A program made the position numbers and the translations under genes. Source: Morinoia aosen (lineage: Eukaryota > Arthropoda > Malacostraca > Amphipoda > Talitridae). Taken from it: a DNA stretch of 64,000 bases. Positions 47,781 to 58,213 of this stretch are shown here, in pieces (position 1 is the first letter of the stretch; the number at the start of each line of letters is the position of its first letter). The stretch is from NCBI GenBank assembly GCA_030386875.1, contig CM059558.1:5589501-5653500 (forward strand), read 5' to 3'. Under the pieces are notes generated by a model. It was not told the origin of the DNA. It ran no database searches and was given only the letters and a program-made list of their open reading frames with translations.

Positions 47781-48041
47781 TGTTGAAACCTTTATTGTAG
47801 CACCTTGAATGTATATGTGTATAATACTGATAATGTTGCAGTGCTCTTGTGTTATAATGTGTTTAGACAGTACTCTGCGTTGAGAACTGCGCTCATGGTT
47901 CTTGTGGAACTGAGCTCATGGTTCTCGGGCTTGGCTGGAGTCCACTCCACCGCTACCCTTCGTGATGTAAAGTGTGTCCTGCTGTGTGTACTGATTATAC
48001 AAACTCCAAGTGTCTCGTCTTACTTAACCTAAATTCCATTA
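47781..48041 (+). repeat. 5-prime LTR of copia
   Basis: 261 bp, beginning TGTTGAAACC and ending ATTCCATTA. The primer-binding site starts at the next base. Confidence 0.92.
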
Positions 48042-48189
48042 GGTTATGGGCCCAGTAAACCTTCCGATAAAGCAATATAAAGTGAGGTTATCCTAAGTCC
48101 CGAAGCGAAAAATAGCCCGGGACAGCGAGAACAGACATTGGTGATTTGTTAGTGCTGTGTGAGACAGAAACGGTGAAAGAGAAAGAAAC

Positions 48190-51100
48190 ATGACAGGCTC
48201 CGTAAGTGAAAGTGCAAAGTACTGCCTCACGGCTCTAATGATAAAAACTATCCTACGTGGAAGCTGCAAATGAAGATGCTCCTAATGAAGGAAAAGCTCT
48301 GGAACTTGGTTCGAGGAACGGAAACCATGCCACAGACTACGGACGAGACTGCTCGAAGAAAATTTGAAGAAAGACGTGACAGTGCACTTGCAACAATTGT
48401 GCTTGGTGTAGAAACGAGTCAACTGTATTTACTGGGTGATCCTACAGACCCTGTGCAACTGTGGCACAAAATTGAAGATACATTCCAAAAGAAAACTTGG
48501 TCTAACAAGTTCAGACTACGCAAAAGACTCTACAACATGAAACTAAAAGAAGACCAAGACTTACAAACTCATCTCAAAGCATTTGTCGAAATATTTGAGT
48601 CCTTGAGTGTGATTGATGACGCTGTTGATGAAGAAAGTCGTGCAATAATCTTGCTGTCGTCACTTCCCGACCACTTTTCCACACTCGTGACTGCACTGGA
48701 AGCTCATGAAAAACTACCGTCATGGGACATTGTGACAGAGCGTCTTCTGAATGAAGAAGCAAAACTGAAAAACCAAAGTGCTTCAGATTTCAGTGAAAAA
48801 TCCCTTGTGACCTCCAAATTGAAAAACTCAAGATGTTTCGAATGTGGAAAAACGGGACACCTACGCACCAAGTGCTGGATCTATCAAGAAAAGTTGAAGA
48901 AAGAAGATGGGAACCACACAGAAGACCAGAAAAATTTTGTAGCGGGTAAAACCAATTATATCAGTGCATTGTCTGTGATAAATATCAATGATTGTTGGGT
49001 AATTGATTCCGGTGCAACAGCACACATGTGTAATAATAGGAATGATTTTTCTTGTATGAATGAGCTATCTAGTCCAATTAACATTGAAGTTGGTGATGGT
49101 AGAAACTTGCAAGGTGTTGGTGTAGGTGATGTTGAAGTTATGGTGTTGTTGCCTAAAGGTCTAGTAGATACCTGTGTTGTTAAGAATGTTCTATATGTAC
49201 CTGGTTTAGCCTACAATTTACTATCTGTGCCTCAGATTACAGAAAGTGGAAACTTAGTTTGCTTTGACAAAAGCTCATGTAAGATTGTAAATAAAGACAA
49301 CAAATTGATTGCCTTAGGCAGTAAAGTAGGAAAATTGTATAAACTTAATTGCACCCTTAATTCAGCTGCTAAATGTATGAACGTTTCCTCTGATGAAATT
49401 CTGTGGCATAAACGATTCTGTCATCTAGGATTCAATAATCTTAAGAAATTAGCCACTAAGAATCTTGTTAAAGGTTTTGATTGCTCTGTGAGTGGAGATA
49501 ACATTTTTTGTGAAAACTGTTGTGATGGTAAAAATCATAGGCTTCCGTTCCCCAAAACAAACCACAAAAGGGAACGCCAACCCTTAGAACTTATCCACAG
49601 TGATGTGTGTGGCAAGCTTAATCCCATATCACTTGGGAGTGGAAGGTACTTTGTAACCTTCATAGACGACCACTCCAGGTATACCTGGGTGTACATTATC
49701 AAACATAAGAGTGATGTTTCTAAAGTGTTTCAGGAGTTCAAATCTTTGGTAGAAAATCACTATGATCACAAAATTAAAATCCTGCGCTCCGATAACGGTG
49801 GGGAATACATCTCTAATGACTTTGAACAATTCCTAAAAAGGGAAGGAATTATCCATGAAAAAACTGTGCCTAAGACACCTGAACAAAGTGGAGTTGCAGA
49901 AAGAATGAATAGAACTCTTCTTGACTCTGTCAGAGCTATGCTGTCTGGCTCAAAGTTACCAAAATCATTCTGGGGTGAAGCTATATCAACTGCCGTGTAT
50001 GTCAAAAATAGGAGCCCTGCTAGTGCATTGAATGATATGACCCCTTATCAGGCCCTTAATGGACACAAGCCCAATGTACAGCAACTCAAAACCTTTGGCT
50101 GCAGTGCGTACGCTCATGTCCCCAAAGATGAGAGGGAAAAACTTGATCCAAAATCTAAACCGTGTGTTCTTGTAGGATATGGAAGTGGATCTAAGGGATA
50201 TCGTCTGTATGACATAAGCAGCAGAAGGATATTTTTGAGTAGAGACGTTACGTTCAATGAATCTCAGCAGATGCCAATTGAGAAGGAGCTTTCAGAAGTA
50301 AATGATGGTAATTTTACTCTTCTTCCTCAGGATCCAGAACCAGAAGACTCTGAGGGAGGAGTGGAGCATAGACAGTCAGATGCTGGGATGGAGGGAGTGG
50401 AGCCTAGACAATCAGCCAGGTATCGACGGGCTCCTGATAGGTTTGGTGAATGGGTGTATTTAATGAAAAATGAGCTTGATATACCATCTTGTGTTCAAGA
50501 AGCACTCAGTGGACCAGAAGCAAAACTATGGGAAACAGCTATGGAGAATGAGATGGAGTCTATAAATCAAAACAAAGTATGGTCTCTTGTAGAGTGTCCT
50601 AATGACAAAAACCTATCAAATCAAAGTGGATCTTTAAAAGAAAAACCGGACCCGACGGGAGCATTTGCTCTTACAAAGCTCGCCTTGTGGCTCAGGGCTA
50701 CTCACAAAAATATGGCATTGACTACGACGAGACCTTCAGTCCCGTGGTTCGATTTGAGTCTGTCAGGACAGTACTAGCTTTGGCTGCCAAATGCAACATG
50801 CAAGTCCATCACATGGACGTTGCAACAGCCTTTCTTAATATAGAACTGATGGAAGAACTTTACCTGGTTCAACCTGACGGGTTTATTGTCAAAGGCAAAG
50901 AAAATCTTGTGTGTAAACTACAAAAATCGCTCTACGGACTAAAACAAGCTCCTAAGTGTTGGAATACTACACTAGATAGCTATTTGAAGAAATTGGGTTT
51001 GGTACAATCTAAGAGTGATGCTTGTATATACACTCGTGTTCAACAGAAGAAACTGTGTTTTGTGGCGGTGTATGTAGACGATCTAATAATTGCTTCTGAG

Positions 51101-52029
51101 TCTGGTGACGAAATAAATCAAATAAAGATGAGTCTTTCTTCCCAATACCAAATGAAAGATCTTGGTGTGCTGAGTTACTTCCTAGGTGTAAGTGTTGTAC
51201 AATCTAAAAACAATGTTGTCTTAAATCAAACTGCGTACACTGAGGCTTTGTTGTCAAAATTTGGCTTCGATAATTGTAAACCTGTTGCAACTCCCGCTGA
51301 CGTAAATGTAAATCCGATATGTTCCCCAAATGATGTCGAATTTGACCCTGCCACTTATCAAAGTGCTGTAGGTAGCCTTTTGTATTTATCAACCAGAACT
51401 CGACCTGACATTGCATTCGCTGTGAATAATGTTGCTAAATACAGCTCCAAACCTCTTGAACAGCATTGGATGTGTGTTAAGAGAATTTTCAGGTACCTCA
51501 GAGGCACCTCTAAACTAGGTCTCTTGTATAGCAAATGTTCTGATACTTGCATTGGTTATTCAGATGCTGACTGGGCTGGTGATAAAATGACCGCAAGTCT
51601 ACCTCTGGTTACTGTTTCACCCTCAGTAATTCGGTAATTACGTGGAGATCTAAGAAACAAACTTGTGTAGCCCTTTCAACGGCTGAAGCCGAATACGTTG
51701 CTCTTGCCGGTGCGGCTCAAGAGGCTGTCTGGTTGAAGCACTTACTCAGTGATCTAAATTTTGGTGCTATGGAACCAATGGTTATAAACGAAGACAACCA
51801 GTCAGCCATCTGTCTTGCCAACAATCCCAAATATCATGGGAGGAGCAAGCACATCGATATTAAGTTTCACTATGTACGGGATCTTGCGAGTAACAAAGAC
51901 ATAGACGTAGTGTATTGCCCTACCGACCAAATGCTCGCCGACATATTTACCAAAAACCTGCCCATAGAAAAGTTCTCTAGACTGAGAACGAAGTTAGGAA
52001 TGGTCTCATCTGACACACATTCAATGTGA
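48190..52029 (+). pseudogene. Copia Gag-Pol polyprotein with about three 1-nt frameshifts
   Basis: Starts at ATG 48190 (MTGSVSESAK), with a one-base shift near 48220 into the long frame 48270-50777. Domains in order: UBN2/Gag region; zinc knuckle CFECGKTGHLRTKC; protease IDSGATAHM; integrase zinc ligands HKRFCHLG...CENCCDGK; integrase DDE (HSDVCG, RSDNGGEY, QSGVAERMNR). A second shift near 50610 moves RT into 50687-51637 (AQGYSQKYGIDYDETFSPVV, FLNIELMEELYL, YVDDLIIAS). A third near 51590 leads to RNase H (ALSTAEAEYVAL, HIDIKFHYVRD) ending at 52027-52029. Single Gag-Pol organisation with integrase before RT defines copia. Confidence 0.93.
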
Positions 52030-52036
52030 GAAGGAG

Positions 52037-52297
52037 TGTTGAAACCTTTATTGTAGCACCTTGAATGTATATGTGTATAATACTGATAATGTTGCAGTGC
52101 TCTTGTGTTAGAATATGTTTAGACAGCACTCTGCGTTGAGAACTGCGCTCATGGTTCTTGCGGAACTGAGCTCATGGTTCTCGGGCTTGGCTGGATTCCA
52201 CTCCACCGCTACCCTTCGTGATGTAAAGTGTGTCCTGCTGTGTGTACTGATTATACAAACTCCAAGTGTCTCGTCTTACTTAACCTAAATTCCACTA
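52037..52297 (+). repeat. 3-prime LTR of copia
   Basis: 261 bp. Ends ATTCCACTA, then CAAAG target duplication and the resumption of LINE B. Confidence 0.92.
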
Positions 52298-52856
52298 CAA
52301 AGAGCACATCACTCATATTAGTTCTAAATTATCAAAATCCATCGGAATCCTAAATAAAGTTAAAAATTTTCTGCCAGAAACAGCTTCACAAATGCTCTAC
52401 CGAACGCTCATTATTTCATATTTGCAATACGGAATAGAAGCATGGCACGGAACTGATAAAACCAACAAAATTTTTACTCTGCAGAAAAGAGCTGTCAGAG
52501 CGGTAAAGAACCTAGAATTTAATGCTCACACAAATGATTCTTTCAAAAATTTAAAAATACTCAAACTTTCGGATCTCTACAAAATCTCCATCTGTAATTT
52601 CATTTTCAAAACATTAAGAAATGATGGCGACAATAGCCTAAGACAATTATTGACTGCGCAAACTGGTCATCACGACCATTTAACCCGAAATAGAAGTAAA
52701 TTCAAGCTTCCTTATTATTCAAAGGCCCGGTCGCAACACAGTATCCTCTTCGTTGGAACCAAAAGTTGGAACTCTATACCTGCAGAGATCCGTGAATGTA
52801 ATTCGTACAAAGTATTCAAAAGACATCTTGAGTCTCACTTCCTATCAGAATACTAG

Positions 52857-53276
52857 TCGTGTAAGATCACCGTGTCAAAATCTTGCCTCCTACATGTAAC
52901 TAATGATAATGTAATAATGTAACTTGCCTTGGGTACCATAACCAATATTCTGTCTTCTCTTAAATCGTTTTATCAAACATACTATTAAATATAGCCGATT
53001 TGACCTATATTGTAAAATACAGCATAAAATATCGAGTTAATTATCTCAATGATCAGTCTAATGCGAAACTAGGTTAAGTGAACTAGGTTAAACATTTTGT
53101 ACACTCCAGAATAACATGATGGTAGGATGCCCTAGAAGTCGCTGAACTTGTTCGGGCCCACAGGTAGCTATACTCAAATTTGACCATTGTACTAGACTTA
53201 AGAAAAATTCTACCTCTGTATCACCTGTGGTAAATAAATTGTTTAAATAAATTGTTTAAATTGTTTAAATTGTTTA
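52857..53276 (+). other. LINE B 3-prime UTR with terminal ATTGTTTAAA repeats
   Basis: Non-coding, AT-rich. The end (GACCATTGTACTAGACTTAAG to CCTGTGGTAAATAAATT and four ATTGTTTAAA-like units) is shared with 6359-6437. Confidence 0.75.
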
Positions 53277-53413
53277 AATGGTTGCTGTGTGTGAGATAGG
53301 GTGCAAATGGTGAAAGCAGTTGAAGAATTCTGGGAGGGCGTTGGTGGAATGAATGAGCACGTAACAGATGATGAACCCGTGAATTTTCTAATTGATGAAC
53401 ATGAGTGCAAATG
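53277..53413 (+). pseudogene. LINE A part 3: ORF2 linker
   Basis: Resumes after LINE B: VKAVEEFWEGVGGMNEHVTDD-like sequence, through EPVNFLIDEHECK. One TGA near the start breaks the frame. It is interrupted at AAATG (53409-53413) by a solo LTR. Confidence 0.7.
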
Positions 53414-53942
53414 TATTCCATATCCTACCTAGGATATTATTAGTAGTAGTAGTGGTAATAAGGTATCCAATTTATGATAGCCTATGCCCATACACACAGC
53501 AATCCTACATTAGACACAGTATAGGTTAGACACCATATAGATAGACACAACACAGTAATAGCAATAGTGCTGATATCAATAGTAATACATAGATCAATGA
53601 CAATATTGATACATCAATAATATATAAGCAAATAGGCACTCACCTCTTGGATATCTCTAAGCTATGAATATGCTCAATTTACTAATCATGTGGCCAGTGA
53701 AAGAAGAGCAGAGATAGAGTGGAATTATAGAATAGGGTAGAATAGAACTAGTAGTAGGTAGTTATAAAAACTTAAGTGTAGGCACTTAGCCACATGGGGT
53801 AATCTCTATATACACACAAGCAGTTAACATTTACTGTTTAGCTGATTACGACCAATAGGGAACTAACTGCGGTTGTTGCCGTCACGAGCGTTGCCAACTT
53901 TTGGACTTTCTAACTAGAACTTACATTACTCGCTATATTACA
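53414..53942 (-). repeat. Inverted solo LTR related to the 41.5-kb gypsy LTR
   Basis: The reverse complement begins TGTAATATAGCGAGTAATGTAAGTTCTAG, and shares TTGGCAACGCTCGTGA, AGCTAAACAGT, GATTACC and AACTACCTACTACTA with the 404-bp LTRs. It is about 125 bp longer and clearly diverged, so it belongs to a sister subfamily. AAATG occurs at both borders (53409-53413 and 53943-53947), consistent with a 5-bp target duplication. No internal element remains, which suggests LTR-LTR recombination. Confidence 0.8.
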
Positions 53943-54190
53943 AAATGGAAGACGAAATCACTTGTGAAGAGATTGTGAGTTTTTTGAAGAAAGTTAAAAA
54001 TGAAAAGGCATGTGGCCCTGATAGGATCCCATATGAGTTCTATAAATGTGGAGGAGAGAATGTAGTCAATATGTTGAAGTGTTTATTTGGTAAGATATGG
54101 AAGAGTGAGAGAGTACCGGATGACTGGAACATGTGTAATGTAGTTCTGTTGCATAAGGGTGGGCATATGAGTATGAAAGAACTTAAGACA
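53943..54190 (+). pseudogene. LINE A part 4: start of reverse transcriptase
   Basis: EDEITCEEIVSFLKKVKN, then ACGPDRIPYEFYKCGG and VPDDWNMCNVVLLHKGG are the opening RT blocks (fingers region). The frame is one base off part 3, so an indel lies nearby. It breaks off at MSMKELK (about 54190) and resumes at 58214 (NYRPIAL-equivalent). Confidence 0.8.
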
Positions 54191-54799
54191 AAAACTCTAA
54201 AACTGTAAAAGAATTTAGAGTAAATCTGTCACGTCATTTTGCATCTCTGTCATAGGACAGGCAGCATTTCGGTGTGAATTTCCCATCTACCAGAAATTTT
54301 AATTTTCCTGTAATTTCTGTTAGAAAATCAGAAACTATTTCATTTTACGTTTGCTAAGCCATTCGTATATTCATCTTACTTATTTCTGTCGACAATAATG
54401 AGCCATAAGTAATGAGCCCGTAGCACCATAAAATTTTAGGACCGAATAGTCCTCCCCCCTAAGGGTCCTTTTCCAACAAAAACATGCAAAATTCCCATCA
54501 AATCGACAGGGTCTGGCAAGGGCCCCGGATGATCGCCTTAATCTACCTATATGTGCCAAATTTTATAAATATTCGCCACTCAGATGTGATATCCGGCCAC
54601 AATGTTACTCCATTTTATCCCATGTACACATGTCCGTATAATGCTGAAGAGTTGTGTTGTTTCCTGACTGTAACCTGAGCTTTCTTAAAAATTTCTATGA
54701 AGAAATTCAAAACCAGTTCATTTTTTCGTTTTTAGAAGTCTTCTTTTCCTTTTAATTATTTTTTTCCGAATAATTTCTTAGGGTTACTGTGAGCTCAAC
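54191..54799. other. No gene recognised; left part of the 4-kb insertion cluster
   Basis: Unassigned sequence inserted in LINE A. It contains ACCGAATAGTCCTCCCCCCTAAGG. No frame with a domain. Confidence 0.45.
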
Positions 54800-55489
54800 T
54801 GTCATTTTCGGTGTAGTGGATGGTAAGTTGTTTTTATCTTTTTATTTTATGTTTGTATTTTTTTTTCTTATATTTCATTTTCAATAAGTATATATATTAA
54901 TATGTGTGTGCACGTATGTATGTATATATATATATATATATCTACATAAATAGATATACATGTTTCTATTTCATTTCTTTACGCAAAAACCATTCGGTTA
55001 ATACATTTATTGCACTAGCAAAATGATTCAAAAATAGATCTATCACTTCCCCAGAGGGCGTTTCTGTGAATCGGATTAATGACAAATACAATTAATGAAA
55101 TAAAGCGTATTTTGAGCAAATGAATTGTGGTAAAATTATCTTTCTGGCCGTATGTTGTACAAGCTATGAATTTTGATATTGAGTTGATGTTTGTTTACGC
55201 ATTTCTGCCAAAATTGTGTAGATATTTGTCAATCATGAGTGGTAACCTGCTTACACTGTATCTCCATTTTACCCCATGTACCCATGTCCGCATGATGTTG
55301 CAGAGAATATCGAGAAGATATGAAATATGTTTTTTTTGTTGATGTTGTTGTTGTTGTTCCTCGGCGGTGACTTGAGTTTTCTTAAAAATTTCTTTTAGGA
55401 AATTAAAAAACGATTCCATTAATACGTTTTTCGAAGTCCTTTCTCTATTCCTTATTTTTCCTCAGGTTATTTATTACGATTCATCAGAG
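54800..55489 (+). repeat. Minisatellite-bearing repeat, copy 3 (5-prime part only)
   Basis: Closely matches 14600-15100: GATGGTAAGTTGT, T-run, TATCTACATAAATAGATATACATG, CCCAGAGGGCGTTTCTGTGAATCGG and GAATATCGAGAAGATAxGAAATATG. It lacks the minisatellite, and is followed at 55490 by a second, longer copy in tandem. Confidence 0.75.
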
Positions 55490-56590
55490 CTTTGGCTGTC
55501 ATTTCAAATATAGAAAGATCAAAATTATTTTTCATGTTTATTAGCATTTCTCTTATATTCATTTTCAATACGTATAAATATGAATATGTGTGTTAGTATG
55601 TGCATGGGTGTGTATGTGTGCGCACGCAAACATGAATGTCTATGTATCAGTGTACACATGCACACGTTTCGCACATATATATATATACACAGGTACATAT
55701 ATATGTTTCTATTTCTACTTTTTGCGTAAAAAGCAAAACCTCATGACACATTACATTTTACCTAGAGCTCTGCAATCAGTTAACACTAAACAAAATTACA
55801 GAAATAAACAAATTGATTGCGCTTGCTTAATGATTTATAGATCGATCTATCACGGCCCCGAAGGGCATTTCTGTGAATAGAAGAAATTAAAAGTATAAAC
55901 AGATAAATGAAATAAAGCGCTCGTGCAAAAATCATCTCTATATTTGTATGCCGAACAAGCCATGCATTCGATTTTGAGTGTAAGTTTGCTTACGCATTTC
56001 TAGATGTGCGTGCTGTGTTGCGCGGTGTTCTTTTATAAATTACTTCATGACTTACCTTTTCTCAATACTTGACTGTCATTTATGATGGTGTTTCAATCTG
56101 CTCCGGTATAGGGGTTTTTGTCTTTTTCATATTTCGATAATTTCAACTAAGAACTTGGGAGTTTCGAAGAATTCTTTAGTAGTATTCGAATTATTTATAA
56201 GCTGTTAGCCATCTCTTGGAATATAAAATATTCAAGAGATAATATTTTTCATTTCTCATTCAACTACCCTTGACAGAGTATGACTATTAGCACGCCACGT
56301 ATGGTTTGTCTATTAGTACGCCTCGTATATTTTGTCTATTAATATGCCTCGTATGGTCTATCTATTTGTACACCTCTGATAGTTGGTCTATTAGTACACC
56401 TCGTATAGTTTGTCTATTATTATGCCTCGTACGGCTTATCTATTTGTACACCTCTGATGGTTTGTCAATTAGTACTCCTCGTATGGAACTTTTGTTTCAG
56501 GACGCCTTATGTTAAGAAACTTTTAAAAGCCAATATGTTGGCATGTATCTCATGTGGCAACTTGGGAAATAAACGTTTTTTTTTTCTTTT
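55490..56590 (+). repeat. Minisatellite-bearing repeat, copy 4
   Basis: Close match to 36136-37240, with the full 26-bp minisatellite at 56280-56505 and the same end (AAGCCAATATGTTGGCATGT, AATAAACG, T-rich). Confidence 0.8.
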
Positions 56591-57519
56591 TCTTTTTAAG
56601 AGGACGGTCCGGGGGAGGCCAAACGACCGTCGGTTCTCGACGGATTTTTCTAAGATTTTTACATAGGTGTCGAATGATGCGGCATTTCTTTTTGAACGTA
56701 TTTGTTTTTTTCGTAAATTCATAAAAAATATGATTTTATTTAAAAACCTTAAAAAGTGGGTGTTACGGAAAAGTGTCCATCGCCCACAATTTTAAAGTTT
56801 CAGAACTGGATAAAGGTTTTCTAGGTAGCTAATTGTCTTGTATTGAGATCCGATGGTAAAGTTTTTCGATAATTTGATTTTTTAAATTATGAGAATTTTT
56901 TCCCAAAAATCGACTACTTTTTCCGTTTTTTCAAATTGGTCTGCTTATAATTTTCAACATGATTTGATATTCGAATAACTATACCACCGTCTCTTTCGGA
57001 TATTTTAATCGCTATCGATAGATATATTTGCTATTCCTGTACCTTCAAAACTGTGGGAGAAGGGCCTCATCAAAAATCAAAAAGTTAAGTTATCAATAGA
57101 GCCATTTTTCTAAAACTTTTCTTTTTTTCGTATTATTCTGAACTAGGCATTTTTTTCTAACAAATACTACACCCAATGTAGATCTTTCTAAGCTTTATCG
57201 ATTGGTATATTGGCTATTCCTGTACCTTCCAACCGTGGAAAAGGATCCAAATCAAAAAACAATGAATGCAATTTTCAGAACACCAGTCTTTTTTTAGAAA
57301 AAAAAAATTTAAATTAAAACAAATTTTTCTTTTTCCACTCTTTCGCTTGGTAGCTCTTTTTGAGCCCTTTCGAATGATATATTTGTCATTCTTGTGCCTT
57401 CAAAACTGCGGGAGAAGACGAATATATGTTTATACAACAGCTAATTCGCTGATGACTCAGAGCAGCCGGACTCAAAATAAACACTCAGTTTCATCATCAT
57501 AATTAACACTGAGAGTTAG
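56591..57519. other. No gene recognised
   Basis: AT-rich sequence with recurring TATATTTGCTATTCCTGTACCTTCAAAACTG phrases (near 57025, 57210 and 57375), about 165-185 bp apart. This suggests an old diverged tandem repeat. Confidence 0.45.
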
Positions 57520-57818
57520 AATGCTTCGTTTGCTCGTCGTAGCTGTGAGACTAGCGAACTTGCCTCCGTCCAGGCAGACCCTGGTTCGAGTCCCGGCGCT
57601 GGTGGCGATTTTCTCTGTTGGGTAGAGGGGAAAAATTCCAAGCACAATACCCCACTCTACCCAGGTGTCTGAAATGGGTACCGGTCTTGACCGGGGAAAG
57701 CGTAATGGCGTCCTGGCGTTAGTTATAAGGCATTTGAAAATCCAATGTATAAGGTGATATGTATCAGGCTTGAAATTGGAAATAAAGCATCCGTAGATGC
57801 CCACATTATTAAAAAAAA
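57520..57818 (+). mobile_element. tRNA-derived SINE
   Basis: A degenerate tRNA head (57530-57608) has a box A-like TAGCTGTGAGACTAG and a perfect box B GGTTCGAGTCC (57583-57593), the internal RNA polymerase III promoter. A body follows with CCCCACTCTACCCAGGTG and AAATGGGTACCGG, ending AAATAAAGCATC...ATTAAAAAAAA. Length of about 300 bp, tRNA head, unrelated body and A-rich tail define a SINE. It lies within the cluster that interrupts LINE A. Target duplications were not fixed. Confidence 0.75.
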
Positions 57819-58060
57819 GTACTAAAACATTTCAAGCAAGGCCATGAATGAACTCTCTTGCTATTGACGTCGATGAACGCCCAAAACTGATTCGTAATTA
57901 GGGCCGGCTTACACTGTAAGCCGGCCCAAATGCGTATGTCGAAATGATACGGCAGATGAGCCGTCCATATGGCATCCTCGAGACTCTCTCCAGTGGCACG
58001 CACAGCAGACACCACAGGATGGGGGAAATCACTCATACAGTGGCGCGCCAAGGTCATGTT
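57819..58060 (-). pseudogene. Pol fragment (RNase H/integrase junction) of the 59.4-kb LTR family
   Basis: Minus-strand VSAVRATGESLEDAIWTAHLP parallels SAVLATGESLEDAIWAAHLP at about 61069-61010 of the larger element. The rest is unrelated or diverged. It contains the inverted pair GGGCCGGCTTACA/TGTAAGCCGGCCC at 57901-57929. Confidence 0.7.
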
Positions 58061-58213
58061 ATTGCGCGTCTTCTACTCCTTCTAGGAGCAAACTAATGTA
58101 TGTACTTGAGAGCAAATTATACCGTTGGAAGCACAAGAAAATTCTCTATAAGATGATTTTATAAACAGAAAACCTACCATTATCCAAATTCGACCCAGAC
58201 CGTGCCCTTTAAA

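Larger units (their letters stand above)
47781..52297 (+). mobile_element. Full-length Ty1/copia element in LINE B, TSD CAAAG
   Basis: 261-bp LTRs (TGTTGAAACC...ATTCCAYTA) at 47781-48041 and 52037-52297 differ at about 6 positions by eye. CAAAG flanks both sides (47776-47780, 52298-52302). GGTTATGGGCCCAG, the copia-type initiator-tRNA primer site, begins at 48042. The purine tract GTGAGAAGGAG precedes the 3-prime LTR. Confidence 0.95.
47066..52854 (+). pseudogene. LINE B reverse transcriptase (split by copia)
   Basis: Before the copia: RPISVLPIISKVFEKIVY, FLDFRKAFDCADH, GVPQGSVLGPLMF and FADDITFS (the RT active site as FADD). An internal deletion then removes part of the palm/thumb region before SCKFLGIIIDKHLTFK. 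After the copia (52303 on) the same frame continues with the C-terminal domain (LNKVKNFLPETASQMLYRTL, SYLQYGIEAWHG, LQKRAVRAVKNLEF, SWNSIPAEIREC) to a stop at 52854-52856. The conceptual join at CAAAG is in frame. The element was near intact when copia inserted. Confidence 0.85.
47066..53276 (+). mobile_element. 5-prime-truncated CR1/Jockey-like LINE B in LINE A, TSD AATGGTT
   Basis: LINE B starts inside its RT (INQSLLLGPFPNSLKFARV) and ends in tandem ATTGTTTAAA repeats. AATGGTT is present at 47059-47065 and 53277-53283. Truncation at the 5-prime end, a 3-prime terminal microsatellite and a short target duplication all fit target-primed insertion of a CR1-like element. It contains a full copia element (47781-52297). 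Confidence 0.8.

Noticed and set aside
57530-57608. Functional tRNA gene
   Set aside because: Box B is good but the acceptor and anticodon stems do not fold well, and a SINE body with an A-rich tail follows.
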